From an uncultured Collinsella sp. (GTDB taxonomy: Bacteria > Actinomycetota > Coriobacteriia > Coriobacteriales > Coriobacteriaceae), in the NCBI GenBank assembly GCA_902489775.1, contig CABUBH010000052.1, positions 1 to 12,356 of the forward strand: a stretch of DNA of 12,356 nucleotides, read 5' to 3'. The notes beneath the pieces were generated by a model. The model saw only the letters and a list, made by a program, of their open reading frames with translations, did not search any database and was not told where the DNA came from. Of the stretch, positions 8,011 to 12,356 are shown piece after piece; the first letter of the stretch is position 1, and every line of letters starts with the position of its first letter. The translations under genes and the position numbers were made by a program.

Positions 8011-9269
8011 AGAAAGGTAGGAGGCCATGACGAAAGGTCTGCACGTGCCTTCCGAGATCGGCAAGCTCAGGAAGGTCTGCCTGCACCGTCCCGGCGACGA
8101 GCTCCTCAACCTGCCGCCCGACGAGCTCGAGCGACTCCTGTTCGACGACGTCCCGTTCCTGGAGGTCGCACAGCAGGAGCACGACACCTTCGCCCAGATC
8201 CTGAGGGACCAGGGCGTGGAGGTCCTCTACCTCGAGAACCTCGTCGCCGAGGTGTTCGACCAGGTCCCCGGCGCCCGCGCCGAGTTCACCGACCAGTACA
8301 TCGCCGAGGCCGGCATCCGCGGCCAGCACATGCCGCAGATCGTCCGCGAGAAGCTGGACTCCATCGAGGACAACCTCGAGTTCGTCAAGAAGACCATGGC
8401 CGGCATGACCAAGGCCGAGATCGACATGCCCCTCACGGCGTCCACGACCCTCGACTCCCTGGTCAACTCCGAGTCCGAGTCCGACCTGATCATCGACCCG
8501 ATGCCCAACCTCTACTTCACCCGCGACCCGTTCGCGGTCGTCGGCGAGGGCGTCAACCTCAACCGCATGTACTCGGTCACCCGCAACCGCGAGACCCTGT
8601 ACGGCAAGTACGTCTTCAAGTACCACCCCGACTACAAGGACGTCTCGCTGTACTTCCGCCGCGACTGCCAGTTCCACACCGAGGGCGGCGACGTGCTGAA
8701 CATCAACGAGAAGACCCTCGCCGTCGGCATCTCCCAGCGCACCCAGGCCGCGGCCATCGACGTCATGGCCCAGAACATCTTCTGGAACTCCGACTCCAAG
8801 GTCGAGCGCATCCTGGCCTTCGACATCCCGGTCTCGCGCGCCTTCATGCACCTCGACACGGTCTTCACCCAGATCGACGTCGATAAGTTCACGATCCACC
8901 CCGCCATCATGGGCACCCTGCGCGTCTACGAGCTGACCGCCGGCAAGAACCCGGGCGACGTGAACATCCGCCTGATCGAGGACACCCTCGAGCACGTCCT
9001 GGAGGACGCCACCGGCGTCGACCAGGTCAAGCTGATCCCCTGCGGCGGCGGCGACCCGATCGCGGCCTCCCGCGAGCAGTGGAACGACGGCTCCAACACC
9101 CTGTGCGTCGAGCCCGGCAAGATCTGCGTCTACGCCCGCAACACCGTCACCAACGACGTGCTGTACAAGGAGGGCCTGGACCTTCTCGTCGTGCCCTCCG
9201 CCGAGCTCTCCCGCGGCCGCGGCGGCCCGCGCTGCATGAGCATGCCCTTCTGGCGCGAGGACCTCTAAG
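8003..9269 (+). repeat. Direct repeat, copy 1 (arcA unit)
   Basis: This stretch matches 11090-12356 at an offset of 3087, with no mismatch found on reading. Identity begins abruptly at 8003: the two bases just before it (AA here, GG in copy 2) differ. It covers the last 24 leader bases, the whole arcA reading frame and at least one base beyond. The right boundary cannot be fixed because the window ends. Confidence 0.95.
8027..9268 (+). CDS. arcA: Arginine deiminase, copy 1
   Basis: Arginine deiminase hydrolyses L-arginine to L-citrulline and ammonia in the cytoplasm, the first step of the arginine dihydrolase route to ATP and a source of acid-neutralising ammonia. The 413-residue product has the normal family length. 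Active-site motifs are present: D167 in FTRDPFA, E219 in HTEGGDV, H275 and D277 in HLDTVF, and the nucleophile C403 in GRGGPRCMSMPFWRED. Nearly every third codon position is C or G after the first ten or so codons, more extreme than in the neighbours, which suggests very high expression. The only plausible start is the ATG at 8027. A terminator-like hairpin follows, then an aminotransferase gene. No arcB or arcC lies nearby, so citrulline must be processed elsewhere or exported. The protein is identical to that at 11114-12355. Confidence 0.97.
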   Translation: MTKGLHVPSEIGKLRKVCLHRPGDELLNLPPDELERLLFDDVPFLEVAQQEHDTFAQILRDQGVEVLYLENLVAEVFDQVPGARAEFTDQYIAEAGIRGQHMPQIVREKLDSIEDNLEFVKKTMAGMTKAEIDMPLTASTTLDSLVNSESESDLIIDPMPNLYFTRDPFAVVGEGVNLNRMYSVTRNRETLYGKYVFKYHPDYKDVSLYFRRDCQFHTEGGDVLNINEKTLAVGISQRTQAAAIDVMAQNIFWNSDSKVERILAFDIPVSRAFMHLDTVFTQIDVDKFTIHPAIMGTLRVYELTAGKNPGDVNIRLIEDTLEHVLEDATGVDQVKLIPCGGGDPIAASREQWNDGSNTLCVEPGKICVYARNTVTNDVLYKEGLDLLVVPSAELSRGRGGPRCMSMPFWREDL

Positions 9270-9301
9270 GTCTTCAAGGACCCGTACAGGTCTTAATACA
9301 T

Positions 9302-9362
9302 ACATCTAGCTGCAATTAGATGTCTCCCAATGGGGCGGTGCGGGTTTTCGCACCGCCCCATT
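9302..9362 (+). terminator. Terminator after arcA copy 1, probably leaky
   Basis: A 14-bp perfect stem (left arm 9329-9342, loop GGTTTT, right arm 9349-9362) is followed by CTTGTATG, with few T residues. A weaker 7-bp hairpin (ACATCTA 9302-9308 with TAGATGT 9317-9323) comes just before it. The hairpin is strong but the T tract is poor, so some read-through into the aminotransferase gene 56 bases downstream is likely. That would explain why no separate promoter is evident for that gene. Confidence 0.75.
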
Positions 9363-9417
9363 CTTGTATGAGGAACGTCAACACGATTGGATGACTGCTT
9401 TTGTAAGGAGCTTGGCC

Positions 9418-10542
9418 ATGGATATCAAGACAATCGGCGTTGAAGAGTGGCTCAACGTTTGGGAGAAGAGCGCCACGTGGGATATCGCCCAGTCGACGAT
9501 CTCCTCGCTTACCATGGGCGAGCTGCGCGCGCTCGACGAGCAGGACGGCGCCACGTTCTATGAACGCCTGGACCGCGAGAAGATGAACTACGGCTGGATC
9601 GAGGGTTCGCCGGAGTTTAAGGCCGAGGTTGCCAAGCTGTATCGTCGCGAGGTCAATCCCGATCACATCCTGCAGACCAATGGCTGCACGGGCGCCAATC
9701 TCAACGCCATCATGGCTGTAGTCGAGCCCGGCGACCACGTTATCGCCGAGTGGCCTACCTATGCGCCGCTCTATGAGATCCCGCGTACGCTCGGCGCCGA
9801 GGTCGAGTATTGGGAGCTTCGCGAGGAGCTCGGATGGAAACCCGATATCGAGGAGCTCAAGCGCTCGGTGCGCCCCAACACGAAGCTCATCTGCATCAAC
9901 AACGCATCGAACCCCATCGGTACGGTGCTTGATGCCGATACGCTCGGCCAGATTGCCGAGATCGCCCGCTCGGTTGGCGCCTATGTGCTGTGCGACGAGG
10001 TGTACCTGCCGCTTGAGAACACTGAGGACTTTTTGTCGATGGCCGATGTGTACGAGAAGGCCATCGTCACCAACTCGGTGTCCAAGACCTATTCGACGCC
10101 CGCGGCCCGCGTGGGCTGGGTTGTGGCAGACGAAGAGGTATCTAACCGCATTCGCACGTACCGCGACTACACCATGATTTGCGGCGGCGTGTTCAACGAC
10201 GCCCTGGCGACCTATGTGCTCAAGCACAAGGACAAGATCCTCGAGCGCAACCGCAAGATCGTGTTTGGTAACCGCGATATCGCACAGGCTTGGATCGATA
10301 CGCAGCATCGTGTTTCCTGGACGGCCCCGCAGGGCGTGTCCACCTCGTTTATCCAGCTGGATATTCCCGAGGATGACGAGGAGTTCTGCAAGCGCCTGCT
10401 GGCCGAGAGGGGAGTGCTGTTGGTTCCCGGTAGCCGTTTTGAGCTTCCCTGCGGAGCGCGCCTGGGCTACTGCGCGAGCGAAGACGTTCTTCGCGAGGGT
10501 CTGAGGCTTTTGGGCGAGGCACTGGCGGAGTTCGATCGCTAG
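9418..10542 (+). CDS. PLP-dependent aminotransferase, class I/II fold, substrate unknown
   Basis: This 374-residue fold-type I enzyme uses pyridoxal phosphate, probably to transfer an amino group. Visible landmarks are YGWIEGSPEFK (58-68), the cofactor-binding NNASNPIG (161-168, N165), DEVYLPLE (D193, Y196), the PLP lysine K223 in SVSKTYSTPAARVGW, R231, and the carboxylate-binding R348 in GARLGYCASED. The ATG at 9418 is chosen because TAAGGAG (9404-9410) lies seven bases upstream. An upstream in-frame ATG at 9364 would begin beside the terminator and lacks this support. It sits between two identical arginine deiminase genes, so a substrate from arginine metabolism (arginine, citrulline, ornithine) is an attractive guess. 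Similarity to capreomycidine synthase-type enzymes is possible but I cannot confirm it. It has its own strong terminator. The fold is secure and the substrate is not. Confidence 0.92.
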   Translation: MDIKTIGVEEWLNVWEKSATWDIAQSTISSLTMGELRALDEQDGATFYERLDREKMNYGWIEGSPEFKAEVAKLYRREVNPDHILQTNGCTGANLNAIMAVVEPGDHVIAEWPTYAPLYEIPRTLGAEVEYWELREELGWKPDIEELKRSVRPNTKLICINNASNPIGTVLDADTLGQIAEIARSVGAYVLCDEVYLPLENTEDFLSMADVYEKAIVTNSVSKTYSTPAARVGWVVADEEVSNRIRTYRDYTMICGGVFNDALATYVLKHKDKILERNRKIVFGNRDIAQAWIDTQHRVSWTAPQGVSTSFIQLDIPEDDEEFCKRLLAERGVLLVPGSRFELPCGARLGYCASEDVLREGLRLLGEALAEFDR

Positions 10543-10590
10543 GATTCCGACGGCTCTCAAAGCCGCTCAAATCTGTCTACGATTATCGAT

Positions 10591-10629
10591 AACAGTCCCG
10601 TTTCCCATGAGGGGAGCGGGACTGTTTTT
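10591..10629 (+). terminator. Rho-independent terminator of the aminotransferase gene
   Basis: AACAGTCCCG (10591-10600) pairs with CGGGACTGTT (10617-10626). The stem continues inward through TTTCCC/GGGGAG with two G-U pairs to an ATGA loop, giving about 16 pairs. It runs directly into a T tract (TTTTTC). This is the best-formed terminator in the window and insulates the second arcA copy from upstream transcription. Confidence 0.92.
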
Positions 10630-10709
10630 CTATACCGAGAAGTCAAGTTGTTACAAATGAGGCCGTAAGTCGAGCCGGTATTCGATGGGCCTTATACTGA
10701 GCTTCCGGT

Positions 10710-10736
10710 GAACGGTATCAAGCGTCTGGTAAACGG
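10710..10736 (-). promoter_or_regulatory. Distal inverted pair of the 21-bp-spaced element
   Basis: GAACGG (10710-10715) and AAACGG (10731-10736) lie 21 bp apart inside GGTGAACGGT and GGTAAACGGT. Read on the minus strand they are CCGTTC and CCGTTT, the same element and the same spacing as the pair next to the arcA promoters. The GAACGGTATC at 10710 also matches 7564-7573 exactly. It may be a distal binding site allowing looping, about 250 bp from the proximal pair. The role is inferred. Confidence 0.45.
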
Positions 10737-10965
10737 TAATTTGTTACCAGAAATGAATAGGAAAAACTTTTTTCTGAATAAAAATGAAAATGGTTGAGAC
10801 GCGGTATGAATCGCTAATTCTATTCATAGCTTTATTGGAAATATGCAATTTGAGGGTGGTTTAATAAAGTTAAGTTCCATTTGTTATTTGGATTAAAAAC
10901 GCGTTTAAGCACGTAAATAAACTTTATTAAATCAAAGTGTGCCATGCGTGAAGTATATGTGTATG
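10737..10965. other. AT-rich spacer upstream of arcA copy 2
   Basis: No gene or RNA is seen here. The stretch is markedly AT-rich. It contains a 12-bp inverted repeat, TTTAATAAAGTT (10860-10871) with its complement AACTTTATTAAA (10920-10931), separated by 48 bases. The AT content may favour bending or binding by nucleoid proteins, but base composition makes a chance inverted repeat plausible. Confidence 0.4.
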
Positions 10966-11031
10966 CCGTTCACCCCTCATATAAAACCGTTCGGGGGCGA
11001 GGTGGAAGTATGAACTGATTTTGGATATAAA
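10966..11031 (+). promoter_or_regulatory. Promoter module of arcA copy 2: paired CCGTTC sites plus -35/-10
   Basis: CCGTTC at 10966-10971 and 10987-10992 are 21 bp apart, as in copy 1. The block from 10987 to 11007 is identical to 7900-7920. GTGGAA (11002-11007), an 18-bp spacer and TATAAA (11026-11031) form the likely promoter; the spacer matches copy 1 in length but differs in its first half. The -10 is slightly closer to consensus than in copy 1. That the module survives while surrounding bases have diverged argues that it is functional. Confidence 0.6.
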
Positions 11032-11048
11032 TATGTCGTCAGCAATAA

Positions 11049-11096
11049 CGCCTCACACGGAGGGGCGCTAACGAATCGGCCCTGACAGGGGCCCGA
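11049..11096 (+). promoter_or_regulatory. Two-hairpin leader of arcA copy 2
   Basis: Hairpin 1 pairs CGCCTC (11049-11054) with GGGGCG (11062-11067) around the loop ACACGGA, the same loop length and nearly the same loop as in copy 1. Hairpin 2 pairs TCGGCCCT (11076-11083) with AGGGGCCCGA (11087-11096) with a bulge. Stem bases differ between the copies while pairing is kept, which supports structure over chance. The ribosome-binding region after it is identical to copy 1. Confidence 0.45.
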
Positions 11097-12356
11097 AAGA
11101 AAGGTAGGAGGCCATGACGAAAGGTCTGCACGTGCCTTCCGAGATCGGCAAGCTCAGGAAGGTCTGCCTGCACCGTCCCGGCGACGAGCTCCTCAACCTG
11201 CCGCCCGACGAGCTCGAGCGACTCCTGTTCGACGACGTCCCGTTCCTGGAGGTCGCACAGCAGGAGCACGACACCTTCGCCCAGATCCTGAGGGACCAGG
11301 GCGTGGAGGTCCTCTACCTCGAGAACCTCGTCGCCGAGGTGTTCGACCAGGTCCCCGGCGCCCGCGCCGAGTTCACCGACCAGTACATCGCCGAGGCCGG
11401 CATCCGCGGCCAGCACATGCCGCAGATCGTCCGCGAGAAGCTGGACTCCATCGAGGACAACCTCGAGTTCGTCAAGAAGACCATGGCCGGCATGACCAAG
11501 GCCGAGATCGACATGCCCCTCACGGCGTCCACGACCCTCGACTCCCTGGTCAACTCCGAGTCCGAGTCCGACCTGATCATCGACCCGATGCCCAACCTCT
11601 ACTTCACCCGCGACCCGTTCGCGGTCGTCGGCGAGGGCGTCAACCTCAACCGCATGTACTCGGTCACCCGCAACCGCGAGACCCTGTACGGCAAGTACGT
11701 CTTCAAGTACCACCCCGACTACAAGGACGTCTCGCTGTACTTCCGCCGCGACTGCCAGTTCCACACCGAGGGCGGCGACGTGCTGAACATCAACGAGAAG
11801 ACCCTCGCCGTCGGCATCTCCCAGCGCACCCAGGCCGCGGCCATCGACGTCATGGCCCAGAACATCTTCTGGAACTCCGACTCCAAGGTCGAGCGCATCC
11901 TGGCCTTCGACATCCCGGTCTCGCGCGCCTTCATGCACCTCGACACGGTCTTCACCCAGATCGACGTCGATAAGTTCACGATCCACCCCGCCATCATGGG
12001 CACCCTGCGCGTCTACGAGCTGACCGCCGGCAAGAACCCGGGCGACGTGAACATCCGCCTGATCGAGGACACCCTCGAGCACGTCCTGGAGGACGCCACC
12101 GGCGTCGACCAGGTCAAGCTGATCCCCTGCGGCGGCGGCGACCCGATCGCGGCCTCCCGCGAGCAGTGGAACGACGGCTCCAACACCCTGTGCGTCGAGC
12201 CCGGCAAGATCTGCGTCTACGCCCGCAACACCGTCACCAACGACGTGCTGTACAAGGAGGGCCTGGACCTTCTCGTCGTGCCCTCCGCCGAGCTCTCCCG
12301 CGGCCGCGGCGGCCCGCGCTGCATGAGCATGCCCTTCTGGCGCGAGGACCTCTAAG
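11090..12356 (+). repeat. Direct repeat, copy 2 (arcA unit), cut by the window end
   Basis: This stretch corresponds to 8003-9269 at an offset of 3087, with no difference noticed. The window stops one base after the arcA stop codon, so the identity may continue beyond it. The abrupt left edge inside hairpin 2 of the leader is consistent with a gene-conversion tract end. Confidence 0.95.
11114..12355 (+). CDS. arcA: Arginine deiminase, copy 2
   Basis: The 413-residue product is identical to that of the gene at 8027-9268, with the same active-site residues (D167, E219, H275, D277, C403), so it should have the same activity: arginine to citrulline plus ammonia. The reading frame is complete and its TAA ends one base before the window edge. 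The coding DNA appears identical to copy 1 including silent positions, which points to recent duplication or ongoing gene conversion and not merely selection on the protein. It is preceded by its own promoter module and by a strong terminator of the upstream gene, so it is probably an independent transcription unit. What follows, possibly arcB/arcC or another copy, is outside the window. Confidence 0.97.
   Translation: MTKGLHVPSEIGKLRKVCLHRPGDELLNLPPDELERLLFDDVPFLEVAQQEHDTFAQILRDQGVEVLYLENLVAEVFDQVPGARAEFTDQYIAEAGIRGQHMPQIVREKLDSIEDNLEFVKKTMAGMTKAEIDMPLTASTTLDSLVNSESESDLIIDPMPNLYFTRDPFAVVGEGVNLNRMYSVTRNRETLYGKYVFKYHPDYKDVSLYFRRDCQFHTEGGDVLNINEKTLAVGISQRTQAAAIDVMAQNIFWNSDSKVERILAFDIPVSRAFMHLDTVFTQIDVDKFTIHPAIMGTLRVYELTAGKNPGDVNIRLIEDTLEHVLEDATGVDQVKLIPCGGGDPIAASREQWNDGSNTLCVEPGKICVYARNTVTNDVLYKEGLDLLVVPSAELSRGRGGPRCMSMPFWREDL

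Noticed and set aside
7970..8026. Leader peptide in the arcA leader, suggested by GGAGGGG
   Set aside because: No ATG, GTG or TTG at a suitable distance opens a short frame conserved in both copies. The GGAGGGG is part of hairpin 1.
7883..9277. 464-codon open frame on the minus strand opposite arcA (and 347 codons at 11039-12082)
   Set aside because: It is a by-product of the extreme C/G third-position bias of arcA. The product is a monotonous Val/Asp/Gly/Leu-rich sequence with no family features, and the sense strand encodes an unmistakable arginine deiminase.
9316..10560. 414-codon open frame on the minus strand opposite the aminotransferase
   Set aside because: The plus strand has all aminotransferase motifs and a good ribosome binding site. 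The antisense frame runs through both terminators and resembles no known protein.
10966..10992. Streptomyces-type PhoP box, because GTTCACCCC resembles its repeat unit
   Set aside because: That box uses 11-bp repeats. Here the elements are 21 bp apart with no intervening unit, and the second copy reads GTTCGGGGG.
8003..12356. Composite transposon with arcA as flanking modules
   Set aside because: No transposase, terminal inverted repeats or target-site duplications are visible at the repeat edges. The repeats are metabolic genes with their own promoters.
1..12356. CRISPR arrays, tRNA or rRNA genes
   Set aside because: I saw no regular repeat-spacer pattern, cloverleaf-forming sequence or conserved rRNA segments.

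Overview
The window looks like a chromosomal segment of a high-GC Gram-positive anaerobe of the Coriobacteriia, most probably Collinsella or a close relative. This is inferred from the strong C/G third-position bias of most genes, the gene types (a polyphosphate kinase 1 with a Pro/Ala/Glu-rich tail, an RlmD-type methyltransferase, a DUF6020-like membrane protein) and two arginine deiminase genes. No database search was possible, so the genus is a judgement.

Left part (1-3540, plus strand): a short leader, then a two-gene unit. The first gene encodes a secreted, membrane-anchored, probably beta-propeller protein with a cytoplasmic zinc-ribbon tail. It is noticeably more AT-rich than its neighbours and carries a run of eight G in its signal-peptide codons. 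Four bases after it begins a polytopic DUF6020-like membrane protein whose frame is broken by one apparent single-base deletion near 2459-2470. A perfect 15-bp hairpin closes the unit and faces the converging gene.

Middle part (3547-7514, minus strand): ppk1 (polyphosphate synthesis) followed by its own terminator, then an RlmD/RumA-family 23S rRNA uracil-5-methyltransferase with its iron-sulfur cysteines intact. The two are housekeeping or stress genes with no obvious functional link.

Right part (7515-12356, plus strand): two complete arginine deiminase genes flank a PLP-dependent aminotransferase. The deiminase copies show no nucleotide difference that I can find over at least 1267 bp (8003-9269 and 11090-12356, offset 3087). 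Their upstream regions have diverged except for a shared promoter module: two CCGTTC elements exactly 21 bp apart, a conserved block running into a likely -35/-10 pair, and two hairpins in a leader of about 76 nt. A second 21-bp-spaced pair in the opposite orientation (GAACGG/AAACGG) lies at 10710-10736. Neither arcB (ornithine carbamoyltransferase) nor arcC (carbamate kinase) is present, so this is not a classical arcABC operon in the part visible.

The most interesting content is this duplicated, apparently homogenised arginine deiminase pair with a conserved paired-site promoter around an aminotransferase of unknown substrate. The window stops one base after the second arcA stop codon, inside the repeat, so the right-hand end of the duplication is not seen.
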